64,000 bases of DNA from Aptenodytes patagonicus (GCF_965638725.1 NC_134975.1:744861-808860); one strand, 5' to 3'. Shown: positions 1 through 25,200, counted from the first letter of the stretch. The notes: generated from the letters alone by a model not told the origin. Translations and numbers: made by a program.

Positions 1-15216
<15,216 letters not shown>

Positions 15217-15314
15217 CTCCGGCCGCGGGGTTGAGCACCCGCCGGTAAAGGGATAAGTCAGCCCTGGCTTCCCTGAGGCAGCGAGCGGAGGGACGTGACC
15301 CTGGGCGGGAGTTT

Positions 15315-15322
15315 TGTACATA
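15315..15322 (+). promoter_or_regulatory. Candidate Pumilio response element in VDR 3'UTR
   Basis: TGTACATA matches the PUM consensus UGUANAUA on the transcribed strand, 98 bases after the VDR stop codon. Motif only. Confidence 0.35.
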
Positions 15323-16300
15323 GACGGTTCGGTTTCACACTACTGGAGGTCCTGCTTTGTCTTCTCGTCCGCGGCGGATGAGGTTCGCTCGCCGCGGAGA
15401 AGCGACAGACCCAGAATCCCCGTGGTTTGCCCCCCTACTCCACGAGCAGCTTTTCCGCTTCCCTGCCCTCCGCGAGAGCCGACTTATCCCTTTACGGATA
15501 GTTTGAGGCTGGGCTGCCTCGAATCACTTCTTTCTTGACCCGAAAAGAAGGAAGGAGAAGTGCCGGGGTGTTTTTGTTGGGGGGGAGAGGGACTCGCGGC
15601 GTCGCTGAGCTGTCGCCGCCGTCCTCCGCTCCCCTCCGAAAATCTGCAACGCTCGCCCCCCCACCCCCCCCCCCCACCCCCTACCCCTTTCAAAAATGGA
15701 GACGCCGATTGAATTCCCTGCCAGAAAATGCCGTGGGCTCTGTGTGTGTGTGTGTGTCGTCCCCCTCCACGCCTGACCAGGTACAACCGCCCCCGTGAGC
15801 CGCTGGGGGACGGGGGCGAAGCCGAAGGCGTCCGCGGCGGCCCCGAGAGGGGGAATTTGTCCTCGGCCCTCGAAGGAACCAGCCGGACGCCCTGTAATTT
15901 GCCGTTCCCCCACACTACCGCCCGGCTTTGGGGAGGCAGGGGCTGCCTCGGGGTGACTCCTCCGCTCTCTCAGAGCTTGAACCCCATTCCTGCGGCTCTC
16001 GGGCGGGACCCCCGCCATGTCCACGGCGTCCCCGTCCCCCCCGTCCCCCCCGTCCCCCAGCAGCCCGTGACCCCATGGCGGTAATGAGCGGGCTGCCAGC
16101 TCGCCTTCGGCACCTCGCCGGGCTGGAAGCGGGTACCGGAGGCTGCTCCGTGCCGGTACCGGTGGAGCGACCACCCCCCCCCCCCGGGGTGGGGGGGTTT
16201 GGGAACAGGGGGGCTCCTGCCCCCCCCCCCCCGGGGAAGAGCCATCGCGGCCCCCCCGGGCTCTGCAGAGTGTCTGGGGGGCCGGGTGCTGCTCCTTGCA

Positions 16301-16306
16301 AATAAA
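16301..16306 (+). terminator. VDR polyadenylation signal AATAAA
   Basis: Canonical AATAAA, about 1.08 kb after the stop, followed within 30-90 bases by T-rich and GT-rich sequence suited to a downstream element. It lies before the MYG1 promoter array. Confidence 0.65.
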
Positions 16307-16649
16307 CTCTTGCTTGGGAGCGGTGCCTGGGCTGGGTTTTTTTTTGGGGGGGGGGGGGGGGGTGTCCGTCTGTCCCTGTGTGGGCTGTGCAGGACCGTGT
16401 CTGTCTGTCCTGGGGGGGGGGGGGGGGGGCGCTGGCGGAGGGGTCCGCGTGGGCCGGGCAGTCCCTGTGCCCACGGCCGTGGCTGTGTCCACGAGTGGCT
16501 GTGTCTCCGGGGGGGGGGGGGGGGGGGTGTCCGTGTCCCCCCCTCCGTGTCCGTCCGTCCGTCCGTCCCCGGCGCCCGCCTGTCCCCCGTCTCGCCCGGA
16601 CGGGGGCGCTCTCTCCGGGCAGCCCCGCCTTAGCTCCGCCCCCCCCACG

Positions 16650-17090
16650 GCTCCACGCAGGCGCATGCGCAGCCCTGGCCGGGTGGGGTCGGGAGGGGCG
16701 GGCCGGCGCGTGCGTAATGACGCTGAGGCGTGTGCCGAGAGGCGTGAGCTGGCGCATGCGGGCGGCGGAAGGGCGGGGACCAGGGTGAGATGGCGCATGC
16801 GCAGAGCAGAAGGGCGCGGACTGGGCGGGGCCGGCGAAGGTGCGGGGCGGGGTCACGGAAGCAGGGCGCGGCTGACGCATGCGCAGTGCAGAGGGGCGAG
16901 GGCTGGGCGGTGCCAACGCATGCGCAGAGCGGCGGGGAGGGGTGGGGCGGGGCTGGCGCATGTGCAGACTGAACGCGGGCAGGTGCTTCTGGAGAGGTTG
17001 GCGCATGCGCCGTACAGCAGCGGCGGGAAGGCGGTGCTGCGCGTGCGCGGCACCGTGGAGGCGCGGGGAGGGGGGGCCGCGCATGCGCAG
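16650..17090 (+). promoter_or_regulatory. MYG1 CpG-island promoter built of NRF-1-site tandem repeats
   Basis: The palindrome GCGCATGCGC or a one-base variant starts at 16661, 16751, 16793, 16875, 16916, 16956, 17001 and 17079. Spacings are 90, 42, 82, 41, 40, 45 and 78, that is multiples of a ~41-45 bp unit. Eroded units sit in the missing slots, for example GCGCGTGCGT at 16706 and GCGTGCGCGG near 17041. Each unit also carries a GC-box-like GGGCGGGG part. GCGCATGCGC is the core of the NRF-1 site, and NRF-1 drives many nuclear genes for mitochondrial proteins, which fits MYG1. The array runs from ~350 bases after the VDR poly(A) signal to the MYG1 start codon. Confidence 0.85.
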
Positions 17091-17277
17091 TGCGATGCGA
17101 AGCGCCCCGCGCGCCCTCCGCCTCATGGCCGCGGCCGTGGGCACCGGGAGCGGGGCCGGCACCGGGCCCAAGCGGCCGCGGCCCGAGCCCGCCCTGCGCA
17201 TCGGCACCCACGACGGCACCTTCCACTGCGACGAGGTGCTGGCGTGCTACCTCCTGCGCCTCCTGCCCCGCTACCGG
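17083..17277 (+). CDS. MYG1: MYG1 exon 1
   Basis: 195 nt if the ATG at 17083 is used; donor GT at 17278. It encodes the presequence, a Pro/Arg linker and RIGTHDGTFHCDEVLACYLL, ending LLPRYR in phase 0. The chosen ATG is itself inside the last NRF-1 palindrome. Confidence 0.88.
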
Positions 17278-19981
17278 GTAACGGCCCCGGGGGCACCGTG
17301 CGGCGGGATCGGGATTGCGGCCTGCTCGGGCCCCCCTGCAACCGGGCCGGCTCCCTCCCGGGACCCCTGCAACGGGACAGGGACACCGTGCAACGCCCCG
17401 ACCCCTGCCCGCCCTCGAGCCCCGGGTCCCTCCTCGGGGCCACCCTTTAGGTGCCCAGTCCCCCTTCGGGATCCCCCGTTACCTGGGGGCATGTCTCGGG
17501 GTTCCCGGTCGCACCTGGGGGCCCCCCTTCGGGTCCCCAGACTCACTTGGGGGTCCCTGGTCCCACCCAGGGGCCACCCTTAGGTCCCCAGTCGCACCTG
17601 GGGGCCCCCCTTCGGGTCCCCAGACTCACTTGGGGGTCCCTGGTCCCACCCAGGGGCCACCCTTAGGTCCCCAGTCGCACCTGGGGGCCCCCCTTCGGGT
17701 CCCCAGACTCACTTGGGGGTCCCTGGTCCCACCCAGGGGCCACCCTTCGGGTCCCCAGTCCCACCTGGGCGTCGCCCTTAAGTTCTCGGTCCCTCCTCGA
17801 GGTCCCTGGTCTCACCAGGGGCAGCTCTCAGGGGGTCCCCGGTCGCTCTTGGGGACCACCCTGGGCTCCCCAGCCTCACTCCACCCCTCCGGCAGGACGC
17901 GAAGGTGGTGCGGACACGGGACCCCCAGCGCCTGGCCCAGTGCGACGTGGTGGTGGACGTAGGGGGTGAGTACGACCCCGAGCGACACCGCTATGACCAT
18001 CACCAACGGTGAGGACACCCCCCACCCCCCCCCCCACGTCGGACGCCGGGGTCCCCTGGATGCCGGGGGTCCCTCGGGGCTGACCCGGCGGCCCCGCAGG
18101 TCCTTCACGCAGTCCATGCGGAGTCTCCGGCCCGACAAGCCCTGGACCACGAAACTGAGCAGCGCCGGGTTGGTCTACTGCCACTTCGGCTCCCAAATCC
18201 TCGCGGGGCTCCTGGGGCAGCCGGAGGACGGCCCCGTTGTGACGGCGCTCTACGATAAGGTACCGGGGGAACCGGGGAGGGTCGGGGTGGGGGGGGTGGG
18301 CTCTAACCCCGCCAGCGCCACCCAGCTTTCTCCAGGGCTTCTCCTTGGGTGGGGGTCACCCCGTAAAAGAGCGCTCTGGGGAGGGGGACCCCATAAAAGA
18401 AGGGACCGGTTTGTTCCGGCTACTGGTGCGCAGCTGGGCTCCCAGCCGGGCTGACCCCCCATGTCCCCCGCTCTGTCCCCAGCTGTATGAGAATTTTGTG
18501 GAGGAGATCGATGCCATCGACAACGGCATCGCGCAGGCGGAGGGGGAGCCCCGCTACGCCCTCACCACCACCCTCAGCGCCCGCGTGCACCACCTGAACC
18601 CCCGCTGGAACGACCCCCACCAGGACACCGAGGTGGGGACGGGGAACGGGGAGGGGGGGGCAGCATGGGGCCACCCCCGTTTGGGGCCACCCGGCTCGGG
18701 GCCACCGCTGACCCTCCTCTGCGTCCCCAGGCGGGCTTCAAGCGGGCGATGGAGCTGGTCGGGGGCGAGTTCATGGACCGGCTCGACTACTACCACCACG
18801 CCTGGCTGCCCGCGCGGGCGCTGGTGGAGGAGGCCATCCGGCGACGCTTTGAGGTACCCACCGTGCCGGTTCTGGGGGGGGGGTATCTGAAAGTTTGGGG
18901 GGGGGGTGGGCGGCATTGGGGTGAGGGGAGGCCAGGTCCCCTCGATACAAACCTCCCTGCATGGCCCAGGGTGCCCCTTGCACCCCGTATCCCTACTCAT
19001 GGCCGCGCACCCCCTCCTGTGCACCTATGTCCTTACAGCTGGCCGTGCCCCCCCTCCTGTGCCCCTATACCCCCGGGCACCCCCACTTCTGCTCCCCTAT
19101 ACCCCTACACGCGGCTGTGCACCCCCTCCTGTGCCCTATATATCTGTACGCGCCCGTATCCCCACGCATGGCCGCGTACCCCACGCCCCATATCCCTGCA
19201 CGTCGCCCACCTGCACCCTAATGTCCTCATGCGCGCCCCTCCCCGTGCACCCCCACATCACCGTGCACGATCGCCCGCCTTCCCGTGCTCCCCCACACCC
19301 CCCTTGTGCACCCCGATCTTCCCCCGCCCGCTCACGCACCCCCAGAGCTCCCTGCGCAGGCTCGGCAGATGTACGTGGGTGGCGGGGGGGGGGTGTGCGA
19401 AACTGAGGCACGGGGCGGTGCGGGGGCTGCGGGGGCAGGACCCCCGTGTGCCCAGCGTGTCGTTTGTCGTCGTGTCCCCCCCTCGCCGCCGCCGCCGCCG
19501 CCCAGGTGGACGCGAGCGGGGCGGTGCTGGAGCTGCCGCGGGGCGGCTGCCCCTGGAAGGAGCACGTCTTCAGCCTGGAGCAGGAGCTGGCGCTGCCCGA
19601 CCCCCTCCAGCTGGTGCTTTTCCCCGACTGCGGCGGGCAGTGGCGGGTGCAGAGCGTCCCGGCGGGGCCGCGCACCTTCCAGAGCCGGTGAGACCCGTCC
19701 CCTCGCCGCGTTTCCGCCCCCCCCCCCTGTCCCCCCCCCAGGGGCAGGTTTTCACCCACCGCCTCTCCCTCTTCCCCCCCCCTCCCCACAGCCTCCCCCT
19801 CCCCGAGCCCTGGCGAGGCGTCCGGGACGAGGCGCTGTCCCAGCTCGCTGGCATCCCCGGCTGCGTCTTCGTACACGCCAACGGCTTCATCGGAGGCAAC
19901 CGTACGCGGGAGGGGGCCTTGGAGATGGCCCGGCGGACGCTGGCGCAGCGGCAGGGGGGGGGAACAACGCAGAACGGCTGA
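17083..19981 (+). CDS. MYG1: MYG1 exonuclease (melanocyte proliferating gene 1)
   Basis: MYG1 is a DHH-superfamily 3'-5' RNA exonuclease acting in the mitochondrial matrix and nucleolus. Seven coding exons sum to 1113 nt (370 residues plus stop; human about 376), all with GT-AG borders. Key blocks are IGTHDGTFHCDE near the N-terminus, DVGGEYDPERHRYDHHQR with the metal-binding DHH, KLSSAGLVYCHFG, LYENFVEEIDAIDNGI, GEPRYALTTTLSARV, ACPWKEH-like CPWKEHVFSLE, LPLPEPWRGVRDEALSQ and GFIGGNRTREGAL. The first residues (MRSAMRSAPRALRLMAAAVG) are Arg/Ala-rich without acids, as in a mitochondrial presequence. I chose ATG 17083, but 17095, 17125 and upstream in-frame ATGs are possible. A 9-G run near the stop makes the last ~8 residues sensitive to base-count error. 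It is tandem with VDR and convergent with AAAS. Confidence 0.95.
17440..17790 (+). repeat. 83-bp minisatellite in MYG1 intron 1
   Basis: An 83-base unit containing GCCCCCCTTCGGGTCCCCAG and CTCACTTGGGGGTCCCTGG recurs with starts at 17521, 17604 and 17687, with degenerate units either side. It fills most of the 618-base intron. Confidence 0.9.
17896..18008 (+). CDS. MYG1: MYG1 exon 2
   Basis: 113 nt encoding DAKVVRTRDPQRLAQCDVVV, then the DHH metal site DPERHRYDHHQR. AG at 17894-17895, GT at 18009. An internal GGTGAGT resembles a donor but lies in the conserved GGEYD codons. Confidence 0.95.
18100..18259 (+). CDS. MYG1: MYG1 exon 3
   Basis: 160 nt encoding SFTQSMRSLRPDKPWTTKLS to VTALYDK. Borders AG 18098-18099 and GT 18260. 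Confidence 0.95.
18483..18632 (+). CDS. MYG1: MYG1 exon 4
   Basis: 150 nt encoding LYENFVEEIDAIDNGIAQAE to NPRWNDPHQDTE. Phase 0 at both ends; GT at 18633. Confidence 0.95.
18731..18853 (+). CDS. MYG1: MYG1 exon 5
   Basis: 123 nt encoding AGFKRAMELVGGEFMDRLDY, then HHAWLPARALVEEAIRRRFE. Phase 0 at both ends; GT at 18854. Confidence 0.95.
18960..19345 (+). repeat. Degenerate minisatellite in MYG1 intron 5
   Basis: Imperfect repeats of words such as GCACCCCCTCCTGTGC, CCCCTATACCCC and CATGGCCGCG recur at roughly 45-70 base intervals. The boundaries and unit are fuzzy. No exon is supported in the 652-base intron. Confidence 0.6.
19506..19687 (+). CDS. MYG1: MYG1 exon 6
   Basis: 182 nt encoding VDASGAVLELPRGGCPWKEH to GPRTFQSR. 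AG 19504-19505, GT 19688; the Arg codon is split. Confidence 0.94.
19792..19981 (+). CDS. MYG1: MYG1 exon 7 (terminal)
   Basis: 190 nt encoding LPLPEPWRGVRDEALSQLAG, CVFVHANGFIGGNRTREGAL and RTLAQR, then a short non-conserved tail after a poly-G run. Stop TGA at 19979-19981. Confidence 0.94.
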
Positions 19982-20621
19982 GCCCCCTCCCGTCACGGTC
20001 ACCCCAAAAGGGACCCCTTACCCAGCGTGGGGGGTTCCAGGGACTGCTGCTGGGGATGGCTGAGACCGTCCTCGCTCGGCGCGTGTAACGGGATCGCAGC
20101 GGGACACTATAAGGGAGCTGTCTGTCCGGCTGGGGGGGGGGGGGGGCCAGGCTCCCCCCGGGGGTGTCACTGCTCCCAGTCCCAGTGTTGGACTGGCGCA
20201 AACCCAGTCAGAGCCCAAACCGAGAGACTTTTTGGATCCATTTCTCCCAAGCTTGTCCCCCCGTTCCCGATAACGTATCTGCTGCCGACGGGTTCCCCAA
20301 CACCAGTAAAAACCAGTGCGTTCCCAGTGCATTCGCTGCTCAGGCAGTGGGGGCTGGGGGGGGGTGTCAGGGTGTCCTTGGGGTGCAGGGTGGGGGGGGG
20401 AACAGGGCTGCGCGTAGCCGTACGGGGTTGTAAGGGGCTGTGAATTGGGGTGCAGATGTAGGTATCGCCCCCCCCCCCCCCCCCCCCCCCCCGCTGGGGT
20501 CCTGCTGCCCCCACCTCCCCCCGGCACGAAACCACGCATCCGGCAGTACGAGGGAGGGGGGGGACACACGACAGGCACAGAACCTCCCCCCCCTTCGCTT
20601 CCAGCCTCCTGTCGCAGGGCG
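19982..20621 (+). other. MYG1 3'UTR and intergenic sequence
   Basis: No gene is recognised. There is no AATAAA on the plus strand; an AGTAAA variant poly(A) signal at 20305-20310 could end MYG1, about 325 bases after the stop. Long poly-C and poly-G runs occur at 20131-20148 and 20467-20491. Confidence 0.5.
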
Positions 20622-20952
20622 ATGCGGGCGGTCTGGCTGCTTCTGCTGGCGCTGCCCAGCTCCCCCTGGGGCTGCCGGTGCCTGGGGGGGGCCCCCCCCC
20701 CGGTGCTGCCCCCCGCCAGCGGCCGCAACGAGACCCTGGTGGGGGGCGGGCGGGTGCCGGATGTGGCGGTGCGGGTGGCTCGGAGCCGTCCTCGTCTACG
20801 TGGGCCGATACGTCCGGAGGAGCTGAGCCGAGACCCGGTTGCACCTCAAGTACCTGCGGGCGCTGCCCTGCGAACCACCCAGCCCTGAGGAGGAGGAGGA
20901 GGAGGAGGAGGAGGAGGAGGAGGAAGAAGAGACACCCAGCACCGTTCTCTGA
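20622..20952 (+). pseudogene. LRRC3-family-like relic (signal peptide plus membrane/cytoplasmic tail)
   Basis: ATG 20622 opens MRAVWLLLLALPSSPWGC, a good signal peptide, followed by a Pro/Gly segment with a possible N-glycosylation site (NET). In another frame, from about 20765, comes WLGAVLVYVGRYVRRS, a TGA, and in the same frame AETRLHLKYLRALPCEPPSP, a run of 15 Glu, and ETPSTVL with a stop at 20950-20952. The second part lines up without gaps with the LRRC3/LRRC3B C-terminus (VYYVRQNQEDARRHLEYLKS, ending near STVV), the TGA falling on the second Gln of that motif. The leucine-rich repeats that should lie between are absent. This is either a decayed gene or a GC-rich locus collapsed in assembly. 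Identification is from memory of the family, without a search. Confidence 0.5.
20887..20931 (+). repeat. GAG/GAA trinucleotide repeat coding poly-Glu
   Basis: Fifteen consecutive Glu codons (GAG, then GAA) within the LRRC3-like tail. Confidence 0.9.
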
Positions 20953-21963
20953 GGTCCCGTAGGCACGAGCCATCACCAGCAGCAAACTGGGGAGCCCCGA
21001 GGGGGTGAAGCAGCCCCAGACCTGCCCCAGCGGCTGGAGCGGGTTCGTACCCCCGTTGGTTTGCACCCCGTATCCTCGTGCCAACCCCCTCCGGGCTTGG
21101 CTCCGCTCCCCGCGCAGCCCCACGGAGGGGCTGGCTGCTGCCGTCCTTGCCCCTGCACGGGGTTTTCCCTGCCCCGTCTTGGGGTTTGGCTTTGGGAAGG
21201 ATTTTGGGGGTCCTGGGGGTGTTCGCAGAGCCGAGGGTGTGGGGGGGAGCGGGGACCCCATGCTCTCCCCATCATTTCTGTGCCCCGGGCTTTAGCAGAG
21301 CGATTACAACATAATCCCGGGGATTAACGACGTGTAATCCCAGGCTTTAATCCCAGCCTCACCATTAATCCCTACTCTGGGCAGGGGGGTGGCCCATCTG
21401 CTCCCCACAACCGCTTCGGCGCTAGCCGGGCTCATGCGGGCCAGCACGAGCACCCAGGGCTGGAGCAGGGCCTCCCAGCACCCTTCACTGCCTGGCCGCA
21501 GCCCCAAAAGGGCCAAATTCTGGGTTTTATGGACCCACAGAAGTTTTTGGTTCGCTTTGGGTGGTTCTTCCCACCCTCGAGGCAAAGCCTGGAGGCTGCG
21601 CTCACGGCCGAGGAGCCCTCAGCCCTCACCTTTCCCCTTGGGGCAGCAGCTCTTTAACCCCAAAACAAAGCTGCAGAGGGCTCACGCCCGCCGGTGCTGC
21701 AGCTGCAGCACACCAACATTGCGGTAGGTGCCTTAAATCTCTTTTAATTACGGCACAGGGAATGGATGTTCTCTTGCAGGTTCATCCCGAGCTATTTTTG
21801 ACATCAAAAAAAGCAGCACTGGAACCCCAGAAACACACCCAGATCCACGGGGCTTCGAGAACTCGCCCCCCCCCCCCCCAAAAAAAAAAACTTTCAGCCC
21901 CCCCGGGGCGAGGAAAGAGTGAAGCGCAGGGAAGGCGAGGGGCGGCGGGGAGAAAGAACCAGC
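20953..21963. other. Intergenic region between LRRC3-like relic and AAAS
   Basis: No coding gene is supported on either strand. It holds a cluster of TAATCC homeodomain-type motifs at 21312-21371 and a poly-C/poly-A stretch near 21866-21890. Confidence 0.6.
21312..21371. promoter_or_regulatory. Cluster of five TAATCC (K50 homeodomain) motifs
   Basis: TAATCC occurs at 21312, 21335, 21348 and 21366, and its complement GGATTA at 21321, all within 60 bases. TAATCC is the site for OTX/CRX/PITX/GSC-type homeodomains. Motif evidence only; it could be remnants of a short tandem repeat. Confidence 0.45.
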
Positions 21964-21969
21964 TTTAAT
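21964..21969 (-). terminator. Probable AAAS polyadenylation signal ATTAAA
   Basis: ATTAAA on the minus strand, about 165 bases after the AAAS stop codon. It is the common variant signal; no AATAAA lies closer. Confidence 0.5.
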
Positions 21970-22135
21970 CTGTACAGCACCGGCCCCGCGAGCTGCGAGA
22001 CCCCGAGGAGGTATTAAAGGCACCTGAGGCCACGCCGCGTGTCCCAGGAGGAGGAGGAGGAGGAGGATGGAGGCTGCGGAGGGAGCGTCCCGGCGCCGGC
22101 TCTTCAGGAAGACGCCGTTGAGGACCCGGGTGTTG

Positions 22136-22282
22136 TCACAGCTCCGAGAAGAGGGGCTGCTCCCGCACGCTGGCGCTGGCCATGGCCATGACCGTGACGG
22201 GGCTGCGGCTGGGGCTGGCGCAGGGGACGTGGGCGCTCACGAAGAAAAAGGGGACGTGGCTGATCTTCCCCGTGGACCAGCA
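22136..22282 (-). CDS. AAAS: AAAS exon 16 (terminal)
   Basis: 147 nt: [20 protein letters not shown], then a Ser/Ala/Val-rich tail ending REQPLFSEL and TGA at 22138-22136. The human tail after the matching PLF is longer. Confidence 0.93.
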   Translation of the reverse strand, partial: CWSTGKISHVPFFFVSAHVPCASPSRSPVTVMAMASASVREQPLFSEL

Positions 22283-25200
22283 CTGGAGGGGGAAAGAGGA
22301 CGTGAGGAGGCAGATGAGCACAGGACACGGCAGGGGATGAGCGTCCAAGCGTCACCCTCTTGTGTCCCCCCCCTCCATCATCCCAGCAAGGACACCTTCC
22401 CCACCCTCTCCTCCCTGCGGGGACACTGGGGGGAGGTTTTTCCACACACACACACCCCCCAGCTTCAGCCACCGGATTGATCTCCCTCGGGGACAGCGAC
22501 GGGGAGCCCCGAAAACTGCAGCCGAAACTGGGGACCGCACTCACCACGGTCAGGAGGGCGCCTTTCTTAAAGCAGGGGTGGAAGGTGATGAGCTGGGGCT
22601 GCGCGCCACGCTCGCCTCGCAGGAAACCGCTGAAGGGGGGGAAAGGAAAAGCCGCAGTTGGAGCACGACCGCCGGGGGACTGGCAAAACGCAGCGCTTTC
22701 GGCGTAGCTTGCGGTTAAGCGGAGGTGTTGGGGCCCTGCCGGGATGCACCGGGCAAGGGCAACCCGAAGCATAAGGGTTTTGAGGCGGATAACGGACAAT
22801 ACGGCCAAAACGCAACCAATTCTGGGGTAAAACGGCGACGCTGCCCGAAGCAGGAGCGCAGGACGGCAGCGTCTCTCTGCTCCGAGGTGGGTCTGCTCTT
22901 CCCCACCATGCCCTGGGGGATTGCTGGTATTCAACCAACCCCAAACCAACCCAAAATCCGCCGCTACGCACCACGGCAGGAGCTCGAACACGGGGCTGTT
23001 GCGGGTGCGAAACACAGCGATGACCGTCTGGCTCCCGGGAGCGTCGGCATGCCCTGCAGGCGGGAGAGAGAAGGAGCAGTGAGACTTGCCCTTCTCCCAG
23101 GGGATGGCACAGGCGCGCAGACGGGCCCCTCGACGCTGGACTGGGGAAACGGAGGTCAGGTTTTTGCGGGGAGCGGCTGGGCACCGCGGAGACCGGGGCG
23201 GGTGGCCACCGAGGTGGGGGAAAGCTGGCTACGGACCGCGTTTTCCTCGCACCAAGGCGCGCAGGATCCCGGGACGGGGCTTTCAAAGACCCTTCAGTGA
23301 TTTAAAGCTGGCTCCGAGGTCTCGGGTAGGTAGGTTTGGCCGAGAAGGATTTTGGGCAACAGATGAGGCGACTCCTTTGGAAACACCCCAGCCTTTAAGG
23401 TGTGACGTGGGGGCCCCCATCTCTCCGACGTGAAGGTTATTTTTCCATCCTATCACAGTTTCTGCACCCAGATCCTCGCAGGACCTACCTGGAGGTGCAG
23501 AGGACAGGGGGTGCTAGGGAGTCCCGGTTCCCTCAGGTTTTCTCCCCACCCGGTTTCTTTCCCCACCCAGCTTTAAGCACGGCAAAAAAACCAAACAAAC
23601 AAACAGGTTTGGGCCCAGCAGCTTCAGCTGTCTCCCCGCCGGTGGCGGGCAGGGAGGGAGCCCGAAGCAGCAGCATCCCCAGCACCGTGTTTCGGTGCTC
23701 CCTCAAAGGTCTGCTTTGTCTCGGAGCGGGGCCCGTCCAGGAGAGCCTGAATGGCTCGATTATCCCAGGGGCTGCTCCTAGAAACGGAGCCAAGAGGCCC
23801 AGTCGGGCTCCAGGCGTAATGCGGGCACTGTGGGAACACAGGAGACCTCGCAGGGGGGGTTGGGAGAGGTGATTCATCCGACTGGGAGCGGGGAGGGAAT
23901 TCGGGACGCATCCCTCTCCGAAGGATACGGAGGAACGGAGTCAGGGTCAGGAAGGATGGAGGGTGGGTGCTGCCTTTTCGACCCGACTCCTCACCTCAGC
24001 GGGGTTTGCGCCCCTTCTGCCTGCTGGAACGGGGATTTTCAGGCAAAGGCCGGCACTGGGGCAGGCAGGGGTGGAGGCAGCGCTCACCTCTGATGATCAC
24101 CGCGAGTCTTTCGCCGGTGGGGTCCCACACCATGGAGTGGACTTCTCCTCCGATCCTGAAACCGGCACGAGCAGCAGTGAGATCCCCTCCCCCTCCCAGC
24201 CAACGTCCCCAGCGCCGGGGGGCTGCTGCCGAGGGGGGGGGGGGGGGGCACGGATCCCCTCTGCCTCCCAAGCGTCACGTTAGGGCAACAAGCGCAGCCA
24301 GACCCACCTCTCCTCCCCGTAGAGCGTCTCGAAGGTGGTCTCGGACAGATCTGCCACGATAGAAGCTGTTTTCGAGCCTCCTACTTGCCCTTGCATCTCA
24401 CCTGAAACAAAGCCCCAAGAGCCCGCTCACTTCTGGTCTCCTGCTCAAATTACTGCCTGGGTCGTCTCACTGCCCTAAATCACACTTTTCTCTCCAAAGT
24501 GATACAGAATTTCTCTCTGTTTCTCAGGGCAGCCGTGGAGCAAACGTGCTGCTGTCCCAGCAGCATCTGCCTATGTCTGGGACGGAGGACGGGGGAGGTT
24601 TCCCCTCGACAAACACGAGGACCAGCTGCCTCCATGGAAAAAAAAAAAAGCCACGTGAGCTGGGCATTTGACCCCCTGTAAAAGTTTCCCTGCAAACCGT
24701 TTGTGACTGTAAGATCGTAACTGCGAGCGAGAAGCAACGTGAGGCAGGGGGGAAAAAAAAAAAACAACCTCAATCCGAGAGATTCTGTGCTTTGAGAGAC
24801 CCGCGAGACACCCTTCCCCCTGCGTCTCCCGGCTTTGCCTGCGTCCTTTCGCACCCAGCGGCCTGGGAAACGCAGCTAATGAGCAAAAAGCCCGTCTGGC
24901 CAAACCCAGCCACAACCAAAAACGAGAGGATCGCTTGGGGACCCAGCCGCTGGCTCTTGGAAAGCTTCGCCTCGGCGACCGGCTCGGGCAGACTCACCTC
25001 TGTACTCCGAGAAGGACAAGGAGTAGATGACGGACTCCCCCAGCACCGTGAAGAGCAGTCGGCTGCCGTCAGGGCTCCAGCACCCCGTCTGCGGGACACA
25101 GAGCCACGTTAACGCCCGCTACCCAGGCCGGGGAGCTGACAGCTTGCAAGGGATGTTTTGGAGCCAGCTGGAAACGGGGCGGGGGGGGGGGGGGGGGGGG

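Larger units (their letters stand above)
15217..16325 (+). other. VDR: VDR 3' untranslated region (predicted)
   Basis: The sequence between the stop codon and the first good poly(A) signal at 16301-16306 has no supported coding frame. Long minus-strand frames here (15524-17219) come from GC-rich, low-complexity sequence and match nothing I know. The end is approximate. Confidence 0.6.

Noticed and set aside
15524-17219. Minus-strand open frames of 424 and 434 codons over the VDR 3'UTR and MYG1 promoter
   Set aside because: Pro/Arg/Gly/His-rich translations produced by poly-C/poly-G runs and the NRF-1 repeats; no recognisable domain.
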